Notes: generated by a model not told the origin, from the letters alone. 64,000 bases of DNA from Roseobacter cerasinus (GCF_009811755.1 NZ_BLIV01000007.1:124001-188000); one strand, 5' to 3'; positions 35,579 to 47,638 are shown, counted from the stretch's first letter. Translations and numbers: made by a program.

Positions 35579-36828
35579 CCGAGTTGCACCAGCGCGTGGC
35601 GCTTCTTGCCCGCGCTCAGCTTGATCGGGCTTGAGAGCGCGCCTGCGTCGATCATCAGGCCGGCGTTGGTCAGCGGCTGGTCATCCATCCGCGCGCCGTT
35701 CTCGGCGATCAGCCGTTTGGCCTCCTTGCCCGACCCCGCAAGGCCAGAGCGCACGATCAGCTGCACGATGGAGATGCCGTCACCCAGATCATCTGCGCTG
35801 AGCGTGAGCGTGGGCAAATCATCGCCCACGCCGCCTTTCTCGAACACCTCGCGCGCCGTGGCCTCGGCGGTTGCGGCAGCCTCGGCGCCATGCAAAAGCG
35901 TCGTGATCTCATTTGCCAGCTTGATTTTCGCCGCATTGATTTCGGAGCCAGCCAGCGCGCCCATCCGGTCGCACTCGTCCACCGGCAATTCGGTGTAAAG
36001 CTTGAGAAAGCGCCCCACATCCGCATCCGTCGTATTGCGCCAGAACTGCCAGAATTCATAAGGAGACAGCATATCGCCGTTCAGCCAGACCGCGCCCGAC
36101 TGCGATTTGCCCATTTTTTTGCCGTCCGAGGTTGTCAGCAGCGGCGACGTCAGCCCGTAGACCTCGCCATCGATCACGCGACGCGTGAGGTCGATGCCGT
36201 TCACGATGTTGCCCCACTGATCCGAGCCGCCCATCTGCAGGATACAGCCATAGCGGCGATGCAGCTCCATGAAGTCATAGGCCTGTAAAATCATGTAGTT
36301 GAACTCAAGGAACGACAGCGACTGTTCACGATCCAGCCGCGATTTCACGCTCTCGAACGACAACATCCGGTTGATCGAGAAATGCCGCCCGATGTCGCGC
36401 AGGAAGTCGAGGTAGTTGAGATCGTCCAGCCATTCGGCATTGTTGATCATCATCCCATCCGAGGGCCCGTCGCCGTAGGTCAGGTAGGCCGAAAACACTT
36501 GCTTAATGCCTGCGATGTTGGCGTCGATTGCCTCTGGGTTCAGCAGCGGGCGCTCGTCTGCACGAAAAGACGGATCGCCCACCTTCGTGGTGCCGCCGCC
36601 CATCAGAGTGATCGGCTTGCCGCCGGTTTTCTGAAGCCAGCGCAACATCATAATCTGGATGAGCGAGCCCACGTGCAGCGATTTCGCCGTCGCGTCAAAG
36701 CCGATGTACCCCGGCTGGCCACCCTTCAAGATCGCCTCGTCCAGCCCCTGATAGTCGGTGCAGTCCGCGAGGAACCCGCGCTCCATCATCACGGCGATGA
36801 AATCGGACTTGGGGTGGTAGGTCATCAT
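35575..36828 (-). CDS. tyrS: Tyrosine--tRNA ligase
   Basis: 417 residues, start at one of two adjacent ATGs (36828 or 36825). Class I synthetase: HIGH variant HVGS in [15 protein letters not shown], a GSDQWGNI motif, and a KMSKS variant [12 protein letters not shown]. The C-terminal S4 RNA-binding domain is [19 protein letters not shown] to the end. The bacterial Tyr-binding loop with YDF and QAYD is present. The convergent stop overlaps that of the 43-residue gene. Confidence 0.95.
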   Translation of the reverse strand: MMTYHPKSDFIAVMMERGFLADCTDYQGLDEAILKGGQPGYIGFDATAKSLHVGSLIQIMMLRWLQKTGGKPITLMGGGTTKVGDPSFRADERPLLNPEAIDANIAGIKQVFSAYLTYGDGPSDGMMINNAEWLDDLNYLDFLRDIGRHFSINRMLSFESVKSRLDREQSLSFLEFNYMILQAYDFMELHRRYGCILQMGGSDQWGNIVNGIDLTRRVIDGEVYGLTSPLLTTSDGKKMGKSQSGAVWLNGDMLSPYEFWQFWRNTTDADVGRFLKLYTELPVDECDRMGALAGSEINAAKIKLANEITTLLHGAEAAATAEATAREVFEKGGVGDDLPTLTLSADDLGDGISIVQLIVRSGLAGSGKEAKRLIAENGARMDDQPLTNAGLMIDAGALSSPIKLSAGKKRHALVQLG

Positions 36829-36889
36829 GCTTGCTCTTGGCTGAAATTCCGCCCACTCTATAGGCGGTTGGCAGACAAAGGAAAAGGCT

Positions 36890-38014
36890 TTGAGCAGGGC
36901 CATCGCAAAAACCGGACCGGTCACCGCCGTGGGCACTATGAGCGGCACGTCACTGGATGGGGTGGACTCCGCCGTGTTGGTCACCGACGGTCACCGGATC
37001 GAAAGCTTCGGACCAACATCATACCGCAGCTATACCGACATCGAAGAACGAGTTTTGCGCCGCGCTCTGGGGAAGTGGTCAGGGACGGATGTCGATGCCG
37101 CAACAGAAGTGGTGGAACGCGCGCATTTGGAGCTTTTGGGCGCTGTAGAAGCGGCTGATCTCATTGGATTTCACGGGCAAACGCTGGCCCACGCGCCGCG
37201 CGCGCAAGGCACCTTGCAGGTGGGCGACGGCGCGCGGCTGGCAGAGGTGCTCAACCGGCCCGTTGTCTGGGATTTTCGCAGCACCGACGTGGCTCTGGGC
37301 GGTGAGGGCGCGCCGCTGGCGCCCTTTTTCCATTTCGCCTGCGCCAAACACATCGGTGCGGATGCGCCGCTGGCCTTTCTCAACCTCGGCGGGGTCGGCA
37401 ATCTGACCTATGTTGATCCCAGGTGCGGCAGTCCCGAAACACCGGGCGCCCTGCTGGCCTTTGACACCGGGCCTGCCAACGCGCCCGTGAACGATCTTTT
37501 GCAGGCCCGGCGGGGGCTGAAGTATGACAAAGACGGTCGGATCGCAGCCGAGGGTACGGGGGATCAACGCGTGGTCGAGGTTTTTTTGGCTGAGCCGTTT
37601 TTCTCCCGTTCGCCGCCCAAATCATTGGATCGAAACGATTTTGCAAATGTATCTCAGCAGGTGGCGGACCTCAGCGACGCAGACGCGGCGGCGACATTGA
37701 TCGCGATCTGCGCTGCCGGTGTGGCGGAAGGCATGCGGCATTGCCCGGCGCCTCCGTCGCACGTGCTGGTCACGGGCGGTGGGCGGCACAATCCGGTCTT
37801 GATGCGCATGCTGGCCGATGCGCTGGAGTGCCCGATTTCGCCGGTGGAGCAGGTCGGGCTGGACGGAGACATGCTGGAGGCGCAAGCTTTTGCCTATCTC
37901 GCTGTTCGCGTCGCGCGCGGCCTACCCACCAGCTGCCCGACAACCACAGGCGTGTCCATTGCGACCGGCGGCGGGACAGTCAGTTGGCCTGCCGAGACAG
38001 AGGCTTTGGCATAG
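36890..38014 (+). CDS. anmK: Anhydro-N-acetylmuramic acid kinase
   Basis: 374 residues with TTG start 36890, preceded by AAAGGAAAAGG. Phosphorylates anhMurNAc to MurNAc-6-P in peptidoglycan recycling. Motifs: [15 protein letters not shown] (ATP-binding, 15-29), [39 protein letters not shown] and [13 protein letters not shown]. It is divergent from tyrS with a 61-base gap. nagZ, which acts on the same recycling route, is at 20.6 kb. Confidence 0.94.
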   Translation: MSRAIAKTGPVTAVGTMSGTSLDGVDSAVLVTDGHRIESFGPTSYRSYTDIEERVLRRALGKWSGTDVDAATEVVERAHLELLGAVEAADLIGFHGQTLAHAPRAQGTLQVGDGARLAEVLNRPVVWDFRSTDVALGGEGAPLAPFFHFACAKHIGADAPLAFLNLGGVGNLTYVDPRCGSPETPGALLAFDTGPANAPVNDLLQARRGLKYDKDGRIAAEGTGDQRVVEVFLAEPFFSRSPPKSLDRNDFANVSQQVADLSDADAAATLIAICAAGVAEGMRHCPAPPSHVLVTGGGRHNPVLMRMLADALECPISPVEQVGLDGDMLEAQAFAYLAVRVARGLPTSCPTTTGVSIATGGGTVSWPAETEALA

Positions 38015-38049
38015 TATTCTTTTTTTTGCAATGGGTTGCGGCGCGTTTC

Positions 38050-38465
38050 TTAAATGGTCGGGATGTCGAAGCCCGGTTTTGCCAGTGTGAAACCTTCGAA
38101 CCGAAAGCCGGGTGAAACGGTGCAGCTGACCAGTGTGTACGCACCTGTGCTGCGCGCGGCCTGCCAATGCTGTTCCGGCACGATAATCTGCGGCGCGCCT
38201 TTGGTGAGATCCGGCGTCAGCAGGTGCTCAGTCGCGGGCCCTGCATCGGTCTCGCTCATCGACAGCACCAGCGGCGCGCCTGCATGATAAAGCCAGATTT
38301 CCGTGGCATCCACGCGGTGCCAGTGGCTGCGCTCACCCGCTTTCAGCAGGAAATATATGCAGGTTCCGCTGGGCCGCCCTTCGTTCTGTGCCGCCCAGGT
38401 TTGGCGGTAGTGGCCACCTTCGGGATGCGACTGCAGCCCCAGATTCGCGATGATCTCATCCGCTG

Positions 38466-38469
<4 letters not shown>
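38050..38469 (-). CDS. Cupin-like DUF985 family protein
   Basis: 139 residues. Beta-rich cupin-type barrel of the DUF985 family: NLGLQSHPEGGHYRQTW at the N-terminus, IYFLLKAGERSHWHRVDATEIW with His residues in the metal-cupin style, and CTVSPGFRFEGFTLA at the end. Function unknown; related proteins are annotated only by structure. Its start overlaps the upstream GNAT gene stop by 4 bases on the minus strand, so both are in one transcript with enolase. Confidence 0.85.
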
Positions 38470-40285
<1,816 letters not shown>

Positions 40286-40314
40286 TTAGCGGGCGCGGGA
40301 GCGGTTGGAAAGCC

Positions 40315-41187
40315 TCAGTGCGTGTTAGCGCGAACATTGCGTTCCCGCCACAGCGTGTAAAGCCCCGAGGCGACAACGATGGCCGCCCCGAGCAGGGTCA
40401 GCGTATCGGGGCGTTCGCCAAAGATTGTGGTGCCGATCACAAGGGCAAAAAGGATGCGCGAATAGCGGAAAGGTGTGACAAAGCTCACTTCGCCGACGCG
40501 CATCGCCGCCACGATGCCGTAATAGGCACCGATCCCGATCAGCAAGGCCAGTGTGAAATAGCCCCAGAGAGGTGGTGTCAGCGGCGCCAGCGCTGTCCCG
40601 TTGCTCCACATCAGGATGGCGGCTGCCGGGATCAGCACAAGGAATGCCAGAAAGCTCAGCTGTAGCGAGGAGGTTTCGCGGGGGACCCGGCGCGTGGCCA
40701 GATCCCGTGTGCCGAGGCCAACAACACCCAGCAGAGCAAAGAGAGACAGCCAGTTGAACCCTTCGAATCCCGGTCGGATGATCAGCAACACCCCGCAGAG
40801 GCCCACGGCAATGGCCATCCAGCGACGCCAGCCCACGGTCTCGCCCAGAAAGAGTGCGGCCCCGAGTGTGACGTAAAGCGGCGTGGCCTGCAGGATCGCC
40901 GACGCCGTGGACAGCGGGATCAGCGCAATGGCGGTGACGAAGCCAAGCGTGCCGATCAGCTCGCCCACGGAGCGGACAGCGATGGCCGGAGTGAGCATCG
41001 CGCGCGACAAAAGCGGCTGGCCCTGCACCAGCAGCAGGGGGGCCAGCAGCACAGCGCTGCCAAAGCCCAGCATGCCGATGATCTGACCGACGGGCAGGGT
41101 GGTCGCCATAAGCTTGATCAGCATGTCCTCGATGGCGAAGGCCAGCATGGCCAGCACCATAAGTGTGGCACCGCGCAGATTGTCCAT
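40315..41187 (-). CDS. EamA/DMT-family transporter
   Basis: 290 residues, about ten hydrophobic segments in two EamA halves (1-140 and 150-290). The typical half-end motifs AAALFLGETVGWRRWMAI and VIGTTIFGERPDTLTLLGAA are seen. Drug/metabolite exporter superfamily, cargo unknown. It is divergent from the BenE-like gene with a 200-base intergenic region. Confidence 0.87.
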   Translation of the reverse strand: MDNLRGATLMVLAMLAFAIEDMLIKLMATTLPVGQIIGMLGFGSAVLLAPLLLVQGQPLLSRAMLTPAIAVRSVGELIGTLGFVTAIALIPLSTASAILQATPLYVTLGAALFLGETVGWRRWMAIAVGLCGVLLIIRPGFEGFNWLSLFALLGVVGLGTRDLATRRVPRETSSLQLSFLAFLVLIPAAAILMWSNGTALAPLTPPLWGYFTLALLIGIGAYYGIVAAMRVGEVSFVTPFRYSRILFALVIGTTIFGERPDTLTLLGAAIVVASGLYTLWRERNVRANTH

Positions 41188-41387
41188 GGGGTATCCTTTG
41201 GGGCTTTGCCCGGCTCCTTTCAGAAACCCGCCATCAGGTCAATGCAACAGGCGTGCTTTGCTTGGACGCGTTTTAGACGTCTACCAGACCATGTGCTGGA
41301 GTCCGGTGAGGTTGAAAAAATCCGCTCTGGTGAAAACCAGATCGCTCTGCAAAGACTGCCAACGAATTTTCGATTCAGGTGATTGTG

Positions 41388-42560
41388 ATGATCCGCGAAC
41401 TTTCCATCTCAGCCGTTTGCATGGGCCTTCTGGCCGCATTTGTAGGCTATGCGGCTTCCTTTGCCATCGTGCTGGCGGGGCTGATCGCGATGGGAGCAAG
41501 TGACGCGCAAGCCGCAACGGGCCTCTTCTTTGCGACGATTGGTATGGGGGTCTGCAGCATCTGGCTGCCCATGGTGACCCGCATTCCGGCGGCTGTGGCC
41601 TGGTCGACGCCCGGTGCCGCCTTTCTCGCCGCGACCGCAGCCTTGCCGGGCGGGTTCGGCGAGGCAGCCGGCGCGCTCATCTGCTGTGCTGGCCTGATCT
41701 TCCTGACGGGGCTTGTTCCTGCGCTTGGTCGACTGGTCGCTACGATCCCGAAACCGATTGCCAATGGCCTGCTCGCTGGGGTTCTGCTGAAGCTGTGCTT
41801 TGCGCCTGCGCTGGCTCTAGGTGATATCCCGTATCTGATTGCGCCGGTCATCCTGGCCTGGTTGATCGGGCTCAGGTGGACTCGTCTTGCCGCCATGCCA
41901 TTTGCCGTGATTGCTTTTCTCGCTGTGCTCTTCTTTGCCATCGATCCGGCGGACGCACAGGTGCAAAGCGATGCCGCGTGGTTCCCGGCCTTCACGCCGG
42001 TGGCTCCGATCTTCACGATTCAAGCTTTCGTATCTGTCGCGATCCCGCTCTATCTGGTCACGATGGCCGGTCAAAACATCCCAGGCTTTGCCGTGTTGGA
42101 GCTAAACGGCTATCCGGTGGACCGGCAGTCGTCGATCCGCAACACGGGTCTTGTGAGCCTTGTGATCTCTGTCTTTGGGTCAGTTCCGGTGAATATGTCG
42201 GCGATCACTGCGGCCATGATGGCGGGGGAGGATGCAGGGCGCGATCCCGCCGCGCGATATTGGGCCGCCGTCACCTCGGGCATCGCTTATGTGCTTCTGG
42301 CCTTCGCGGCGGCGATTGTGGCCGCGCTTGCCAGTTTGGCACCATCGGCGCTCATTACCGGCGTTGCGGGTCTGGCGCTGATCCCCGCGTTGGTGGGTTC
42401 GGTTTCCGCCGCCTTCAGCGACCCAGAGCAGCTCGAAGCTCCGGCGCTGACTTTTCTGATCACCGCGAGTGGCATGACACTTTTCGGCATCAGCGGTGCG
42501 GTCTGGGGCATGGTTGTGGGCCTCACCATCTGGTTTTCAAAGAGACGGGTCGGCACCTAG
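41388..42560 (+). CDS. BenE-family benzoate:H+ symporter
   Basis: 390 residues from ATG 41388, with AGGTGA upstream; a GTG at 41379 would add three residues. About 12 hydrophobic segments. Signature blocks of the BenE family: ATGLFFATIGMGVCSIWLPM, PGAAFLAATAALPGG, NGLLAGVLLKLC, and SIRNTGLVSLVISVFGSVPVN. It is probably an inner-membrane proton symporter. Benzoate as substrate is only a family guess, since no aromatic-degradation genes are adjacent. Confidence 0.87.
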   Translation: MIRELSISAVCMGLLAAFVGYAASFAIVLAGLIAMGASDAQAATGLFFATIGMGVCSIWLPMVTRIPAAVAWSTPGAAFLAATAALPGGFGEAAGALICCAGLIFLTGLVPALGRLVATIPKPIANGLLAGVLLKLCFAPALALGDIPYLIAPVILAWLIGLRWTRLAAMPFAVIAFLAVLFFAIDPADAQVQSDAAWFPAFTPVAPIFTIQAFVSVAIPLYLVTMAGQNIPGFAVLELNGYPVDRQSSIRNTGLVSLVISVFGSVPVNMSAITAAMMAGEDAGRDPAARYWAAVTSGIAYVLLAFAAAIVAALASLAPSALITGVAGLALIPALVGSVSAAFSDPEQLEAPALTFLITASGMTLFGISGAVWGMVVGLTIWFSKRRVGT

Positions 42561-42644
42561 GCGGGTCACTCTGGCGCCATAGGATGCTCGCTGCACTGAT
42601 CTGGCAACCGCTTGGAACAGGTTTCGGTGGCCGCAGCGCACGTC

Positions 42645-43058
42645 TCAGTCTTTCTTCAGCGGCACACCGTAGAGCTCAAGCCTATGGCCGCGCAGCTCAT
42701 AGCCGAGTTTGCGCGCAATGCGCTCCTGAAGCGCTTCAATCTCTTCGTCTACAAATTCGATCACCGCGCCCGAGGTGATATCGATCAGGTGATCATGGTG
42801 ATCCCGTTCCGCATCCTCATAGCGCGCGCGCCCGTCGCCGAACTCAAGCTTATCGAGGATACCGGCTTCCTCGAACAGCTTCACTGTGCGGTAGACGGTG
42901 GCCAGCGAAATGCCTGCGTCGATGGCTGAGGCGCGCGCATAGAGCTCTTCGACATCCGGGTGGTCGGCGCTTTCTTCGAGCGCTCGGGCGATCACACGGC
43001 GCTGTCCGGTCATGCGCAGGCCCTTGGTCTCGCAGCGCTCTATGATCGTGGTGCCCAT
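42645..43058 (-). CDS. Fur-family regulator (Fur/Mur type)
   Basis: 137 residues. N-terminal winged helix with MTGQRRVIARALEESADHPDVE and ISLATVYRTVKLFEEAGIL; dimerisation part with metal site RDHHDHLIDI and EFVDEEIEALQERIARKLGYEL. The usual CxxC pairs for structural zinc are absent (only one Cys, near position 9). That is characteristic of alphaproteobacterial Fur/Mur, whose metal can be manganese, and argues against Irr. The region upstream (43059-43408) is its promoter side. Confidence 0.87.
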   Translation of the reverse strand: MGTTIIERCETKGLRMTGQRRVIARALEESADHPDVEELYARASAIDAGISLATVYRTVKLFEEAGILDKLEFGDGRARYEDAERDHHDHLIDITSGAVIEFVDEEIEALQERIARKLGYELRGHRLELYGVPLKKD

Positions 43059-43408
43059 ATCGCCCCCCTGGTCGATTGGGCGACACGTTTAGCGGCAATT
43101 TCACTGTGCTTCCAGTAACCTTTTTCGCGCTTTGTGGTTGACTTGAGTGGCGGGAGTGCGCATGTGCATCTCAAGCGAAGCCGTCTGCCGCGTGAGCAGG
43201 CCTGAGCGCCGCAGGACACCCCTGCAAGATGTGCTCCATTCGAACGGCTCGCCGATGTTCCCAAAATCACGCGTGGGTGCAAACGCTGCGAACAGGCGCC
43301 TGTATGAGGCAGCGCCAGTGATCCTTGTGGCGTTCCACGACAGGGCCGGTCTGGCTCTGACAAAAGATATCGCGCGTGCCTGATCGGTGTCGCGCTGGAA
43401 AGAGTTGA
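43059..43408. other. 350-base interval between Fur/Mur and the DEAD-box helicase
   Basis: No recognisable gene. An open frame on the plus strand (43147-43383) has no family features. A TTGACT element at 43138-43143 could be a -35 box for the helicase direction; a matching -10 is not obvious. No TTAACC or DnaA box was noted. It probably contains divergent promoters and a long 5' leader for the helicase. Confidence 0.45.
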
Positions 43409-44737
43409 ATGAGCGATTTTGACATGATGGGCTTGCCGCCGAAACTGGTGGCGCGGCTCAAGGATATGGGTCTGACCGACCCGACCCCAATCCAGAAACA
43501 GGCGATCCCGCATGCGCTGAACGGGCGGGACGTGATGGGGCTGGCCCAGACGGGCACCGGCAAGACCGCGGCCTTTGGTGTGCCGCTGGTCGCGCAGATG
43601 CTGGAGCTGGAGGGGCGTCCTGCGCCGAAGACCGTGCGCGGGCTGGTGCTGGCGCCAACGCGGGAACTGGCCACGCAGATCAGCGTGAATCTGCGCGCCT
43701 TTGCTGACAAGACCAACCTGCGCGTGGCGATGGTGGTGGGTGGTCAGTCCATCAATCGCCAGATCGACCGGCTGGCTCGCGGCGTCGATCTTCTGGTGGC
43801 GACCCCGGGTCGCTTGCTCGACCTGATGGACCGGCGCGCCGTGCGGTTGGATGAGACCGTGTTCCTGGTGCTCGATGAGGCGGATCAGATGCTCGACATG
43901 GGTTTCATCCATGATCTGCGCAAGATCGCGGCGGTGCTGCCCGCCGAGCGGCAGACGATGCTGTTTTCGGCCACCATGCCCAAGCAGATGAACGAGTTGG
44001 CGCAAAGCTATCTGGACCGACCCATCCGGGTGGAGGTCTCCCCTCCGGGCAAGGCGGCGGACAAGGTCACGCAGGAGGTGCATTTCATTGCCAAGTCCGA
44101 AAAGGCCGGTCTGCTGATCGAGCTTCTGGACAAGCACCGCGATGAACGCGCGCTTGTCTTCGGGCGGACGAAACATGGCTCCGAAAAGCTGATGAAGACG
44201 CTGGTCAAGGCCGGTTATGCTGCCGGGTCGATCCATGGCAACAAGAGCCAGGGGCAACGTGACCGCGCGATTGCGGCGTTCAAATCCGGTGAGATCAAGG
44301 TGTTGGTGGCCACGGATGTGGCGGCGCGCGGCCTGGATATTCCGGATGTGAAGCACGTCTATAACTACGATCTGCCGAATGTGCCCGACAACTATGTCCA
44401 CCGGATTGGGCGCACGGCGCGCGCGGGCAAGGATGGGGCGGCGGTCGCCTTTTGTGCGCCGGATGAGATGGGCGAGTTGAAGGCGATCCAGAAGACCATG
44501 GGCATTTCCATTCCCGTGGGCTCAGGCCGCCCCTGGGAGGCGATGGACATCCCGTCAGACAGCAAACCCAAGGGCCGGGGACGTGGTCGTGGTCGGGGGG
44601 CTGGAAAAGCTGCCGGTGGTCAGCCGCAGGCTGCCAAGCCCGGCGGCAACCGGCGCAGGCGGCGGCGCGGCGGCAAGCCCGGTGGCGCGCAAGGCGGCGC
44701 GCCAAAATCCACAGGTGGCGGTCAACACGTCGCCTAA
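43409..44737 (+). CDS. DEAD-box RNA helicase (RhlE-like)
   Basis: 442 residues. RecA-like domains 1 and 2 with the motifs Q (PTPIQKQAIPHAL), I (AQTGTGKTAAFG), Ia (PTRELA), Ib (TPGRLLDLM), II DEAD (VLDEADQML), III (SAT), V (VLVATDVAARGLDIPDV) and VI (HRIGRTARAGKDG). A C-terminal basic, Gly/Arg/Pro-rich tail (KPKGRGRGRGRGAG) would bind RNA. Roles in RNA remodelling, decay or cold response; there are no partners nearby. A strong hairpin follows. Confidence 0.93.
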   Translation: MSDFDMMGLPPKLVARLKDMGLTDPTPIQKQAIPHALNGRDVMGLAQTGTGKTAAFGVPLVAQMLELEGRPAPKTVRGLVLAPTRELATQISVNLRAFADKTNLRVAMVVGGQSINRQIDRLARGVDLLVATPGRLLDLMDRRAVRLDETVFLVLDEADQMLDMGFIHDLRKIAAVLPAERQTMLFSATMPKQMNELAQSYLDRPIRVEVSPPGKAADKVTQEVHFIAKSEKAGLLIELLDKHRDERALVFGRTKHGSEKLMKTLVKAGYAAGSIHGNKSQGQRDRAIAAFKSGEIKVLVATDVAARGLDIPDVKHVYNYDLPNVPDNYVHRIGRTARAGKDGAAVAFCAPDEMGELKAIQKTMGISIPVGSGRPWEAMDIPSDSKPKGRGRGRGRGAGKAAGGQPQAAKPGGNRRRRRRGGKPGGAQGGAPKSTGGGQHVA

Positions 44738-44767
44738 AGGCCGCGCTGGTTTCAGCTTGTTATCACG

Positions 44768-44797
44768 GGGGCCCGGGAATTGACATTCCCGGGCCCC
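44768..44797 (+). terminator. Strong intrinsic terminator after the DEAD-box helicase
   Basis: GGGGCCCGGGAAT (44768-44780) and ATTCCCGGGCCCC (44785-44797) form a perfect 13-bp stem with loop TGAC. It is followed by CAGCGTCCTTTTGG, a short T-run. It ends 17 bases before the next gene start. Confidence 0.85.
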
Positions 44798-44814
44798 AGC
44801 GTCCTTTTGGCACC

Positions 44815-45714
44815 ATGGAGCCGAAATCTCACATGGATGCCTTCGGAGCGACTGCGCTGATCCTCTTTGCCCTGCATCTGGCGTTCAATCAGGTGGTCAT
44901 AAAGGTCACCAATGGCGGCTTTAATCCAGTCTTTGCCGCCGGGTTGCGCTCGGCCGGGGCGGTTCTGGTGCTGTTGATCTGGATCCGTCTGCGCGGCATC
45001 ACCTTGCGGGTTCCGCGAGATGCGATTCCAGCCGGTGTCCTTTCGGGTGTGTTTTTCGCGTTGGAGTTCACTTGCTTGTTTCTGTCGCTCGATCTGACGA
45101 CCGTCAGCCGTGCTGCGGTCATCCTGTACTCGATGCCGATCTGGCTGGCGCTTGCAAGCCATTTTCTAGTCTCGTCGGAGCGTTTGACCTGGGTGCGCAG
45201 CCTTGGTCTGGCGCTGGCCATGGGCGGTGTGGCTTTGGCGCTTCTGGACCGGAGCGATGGGGCCGCGCAGCTGACCGGAGATCTTCTGGCGCTGGTCGCC
45301 GCAATCTCCTGGGCGGGGATCGCGCTGTGTGTGAAGATCACACCGCTGAGTGCTGTGCCACCGGCGCAGCAGTTGATGTTTCAGGTGCTGATCTCTGCGC
45401 CGATCCTGTTGCTGGTCTCATTTGGATTTGGCGATCTGATCCGGGATTTGCAGCCCGTCCACGTGGCCGGGTTGCTGTTTCAGATTGTGGCCGTGGCGAG
45501 CCTGGGCTTTCTGGCCTGGCTGTGGTTGATGTCGATTTATCCTGCCGCATCGGTGGCGTCGTTCAGCTTTCTGTCACCGGTTTTTGCGGTGATCCTGGGC
45601 TGGCTCTTGCTGGGGGAGCAGGTCAGCCTCAAGGTCTGGGTCGCGCTGGCGTTGGTGGCAGCGGGGATCACCTTGATCAACCGGCGGCCCCGGCGGCAGG
45701 TGGCGGTGACTTGA
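44815..45714 (+). CDS. EamA/DMT-family transporter
   Basis: 299 residues; the ATG at 44833 would give a shorter form. About ten hydrophobic segments in two EamA units (FALHLAFNQVVIKVTNGGF and ISWAGIALCVKITPL). Unknown cargo; a second family member lies at 40315. It starts just after the helicase terminator. Confidence 0.86.
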   Translation: MEPKSHMDAFGATALILFALHLAFNQVVIKVTNGGFNPVFAAGLRSAGAVLVLLIWIRLRGITLRVPRDAIPAGVLSGVFFALEFTCLFLSLDLTTVSRAAVILYSMPIWLALASHFLVSSERLTWVRSLGLALAMGGVALALLDRSDGAAQLTGDLLALVAAISWAGIALCVKITPLSAVPPAQQLMFQVLISAPILLLVSFGFGDLIRDLQPVHVAGLLFQIVAVASLGFLAWLWLMSIYPAASVASFSFLSPVFAVILGWLLLGEQVSLKVWVALALVAAGITLINRRPRRQVAVT

Positions 45715-45737
45715 GTATTTTGGGAAAAATGAAGATC
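45713..45737 (+). repeat. Short intergenic motif, copy 3 (divergent)
   Basis: Reads GAGTATTTTGGGAAAAATGA and then AGA immediately after the stop of the EamA gene. Same layout as the ATATTTT...AGAAGA motif, but without the GCCTCCGGCGGG part. Confidence 0.35.
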
Positions 45738-47148
45738 AGGTGCCGCAGAAGGTGGCCGGGACACGCTGTGCCTTCGTTGGCGGGCGCATCAGATCGGTGT
45801 CGTCTGTGTGGAACGGATCAGCCAGCGCCTGCATGAGCCGGGTGAAAGGCGCATAATCACCGGAAACGGCCGCCGCGATCATCTCTTCGATGCGGTGATT
45901 GCGCGGGATGATGCGCGGCGAGGCGGCTTGCATGGTGGCCTGCGGAGTGTCTTCGCTGTCGATCCGCTGGTGCCAGCGGGTGATCCAGTGGTCAAAGGCG
46001 GTGCGGTCGAGGAATTGGTCCCGCGCGTCTGATCGTGCGAGCGCGTCGAAGGTGTTGGTGAAATCGGCGCTTTGATCCTGCATCAGCTTCAGCAGGTCTT
46101 CGATGAGCATCGTGTCTGCTGCCGTGGGCGCGGACAGGCCCAGCTTGGCGCCGAAGTGCTGCAGCCAGGCGGCTTCGATCCGGGCGGGCATGGCGTGTAC
46201 GATCTGCGTGGCCTCGGGCAAAGCCTCGGAGGGGTCGTCGAATTGTTGGATGAGCGCTGTGGCGAATTGCGCCATGTTCCAGACGATGATGCGTGGCTGG
46301 TTCGAGTAGGCGTAGCGACCCATCTGATCGATGGAGCTGAAGACTGTGTCGGCGTGGTAGTCGTCAATGAAGGCGCAGGGACCGTAGTCGATGGTTTCCC
46401 CCGAGACGGTGCAATTGTCCGTGTTCATCACACCGTGGATGAAACCGAAGGACATCCAGCGCGCGATCAGGTCAGCCTGCCGTGCGCAGACGGACCGCAG
46501 AAGGCCCAGCGGGCCGTCCGCTTGCGGGTCGTGGCGGGCAATGGCGTAGTCGGTCAACTGTTTCAGCTCGGTCTTTTGGCCACGGTGGGCGAAAACCTGA
46601 AAGGTGCCCACGCGCAGATGGCTTTGCGCCACGCGGGTCAGCACGGCGCCGGGGAGGGCGGTTTCGCGGTAGACCTCTTCGCCGGTCAGCACGGCGGCCA
46701 GCGCCCGTGTGGTCGGCATGCCAAGCGCGTGCATGGCTTCTGAGACGACATATTCGCGCAGGACAGGGCCAAGCCAGGCGCGCCCGTCACCCATGCGGGA
46801 ATAGGGCGTCGGGCCTGAGCCTTTCAGCTGGATGTCGCGACGGACACCATCGGTGCCCAAAGTTTCACCAAGCAGGATCGCGCGCCCGTCGCCAAGCTGT
46901 GGGTTGAAGCTGCCAAACTGGTGCCCCGCGTAAAGCTGGGCAAGCGGGGAGGCCCCTTCGGGTACGGTCTGCCCCGAAAAGATGGCGGCCAGTTCGGTCT
47001 CGGGCGCATCGGGCAGCCGCAGGAGATTCGCGAGCGGTGCGTTGTAGGCGACAAGCTGTGGCGCTTTGACCGGCGTGGGGGCGAGCTTTGTGTAGAAGCT
47101 TGGGGGGAGCGCGGCGTAGCTGTTCTCGAACGGGATGGTGAATGTCAT
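45736..47148 (-). CDS. selO: SelO/YdiU-type protein adenylyltransferase
   Basis: 470 residues. Pseudokinase-like fold that transfers AMP to protein hydroxyls (Fic-independent). N-terminal FENSYAALPPSFYTKLAPTPV, GHQFGSFNPQLGDGRAILLGE, QLKGSGPTPYSRMGDGRAWLG (glycine-rich loop), FIHGVMNTDNCTVSGETIDYGP (catalytic), and the C-terminal end TFCGT. Bacterial relatives keep a Cys near this end where some eukaryotic forms have Sec. Start is ATG at 47148; the long open frame upstream is not needed. Confidence 0.92.
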   Translation of the reverse strand: MTFTIPFENSYAALPPSFYTKLAPTPVKAPQLVAYNAPLANLLRLPDAPETELAAIFSGQTVPEGASPLAQLYAGHQFGSFNPQLGDGRAILLGETLGTDGVRRDIQLKGSGPTPYSRMGDGRAWLGPVLREYVVSEAMHALGMPTTRALAAVLTGEEVYRETALPGAVLTRVAQSHLRVGTFQVFAHRGQKTELKQLTDYAIARHDPQADGPLGLLRSVCARQADLIARWMSFGFIHGVMNTDNCTVSGETIDYGPCAFIDDYHADTVFSSIDQMGRYAYSNQPRIIVWNMAQFATALIQQFDDPSEALPEATQIVHAMPARIEAAWLQHFGAKLGLSAPTAADTMLIEDLLKLMQDQSADFTNTFDALARSDARDQFLDRTAFDHWITRWHQRIDSEDTPQATMQAASPRIIPRNHRIEEMIAAAVSGDYAPFTRLMQALADPFHTDDTDLMRPPTKAQRVPATFCGT

Positions 47149-47188
47149 GCGGCATAGATATGCGCGCGAGCCCCCGCGCACCAGAGGC

Positions 47189-47638
47189 TCAGAACCGGCG
47201 GGTCATGAGCATATAGTCGGGGCGCGGTTTGAAACCGGCCTTGGTATAGAGTTTTTGCGTGGCCTCTGCGGTGCGGTCTACCTCCAGGTGCAGCGCTTTG
47301 AGCCCTGCACCGGCCAGCGCGCGGGGCAGGCTTTGCAGCGTTTCCGACGCGATGCCACGGCCCCGCACACCGGGCCGGATGTAGATTTCGTCGATGAAAC
47401 CGTCCAACCCGCCGAACTCCACCGACCAGCCGAAGGTAATGACCACATAGCCGATGGGCGCACGTGGCGGGCCGATCAGATAGGCGGCGCCGTGGGGCGA
47501 GCCGTCCAGCAGCGGGGCCAGCCCGGCGCGCCGGGCGTCCTCGGGCAGGTCGATGCCGTGCTCGGCGTGAAAGGCGGCCACAAGCGCATCCAGCCGGTCG
47601 GCATGTTCCGGTTGGGCCAGGGTCAAGGCGGCGCTCAC
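47189..47638 (-). CDS. GNAT-family acetyltransferase
   Basis: 149 residues with GTG start at 47638. The start overlaps the nucleoside hydrolase stop by 4 bases (GTGA). GNAT acetyl-CoA loop RPGVRGRGIASETLQ and the adjacent LHLEVDRTAEATQKLYTKAGF. Substrate unknown. Co-transcribed with the nucleoside hydrolase. Confidence 0.82.
   Translation of the reverse strand: MSAALTLAQPEHADRLDALVAAFHAEHGIDLPEDARRAGLAPLLDGSPHGAAYLIGPPRAPIGYVVITFGWSVEFGGLDGFIDEIYIRPGVRGRGIASETLQSLPRALAGAGLKALHLEVDRTAEATQKLYTKAGFKPRPDYMLMTRRF

Noticed and set aside
43147-43383. Open frame of 78 codons before the helicase
   Set aside because: It has no recognisable features, no ribosome-binding site, and lies in a region that is more likely a promoter and leader.
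43040-44401. Long minus-strand open frame (453 codons) opposite the DEAD-box helicase
   Set aside because: It is antisense to the helicase motifs and has no recognisable domain or ribosome-binding site.
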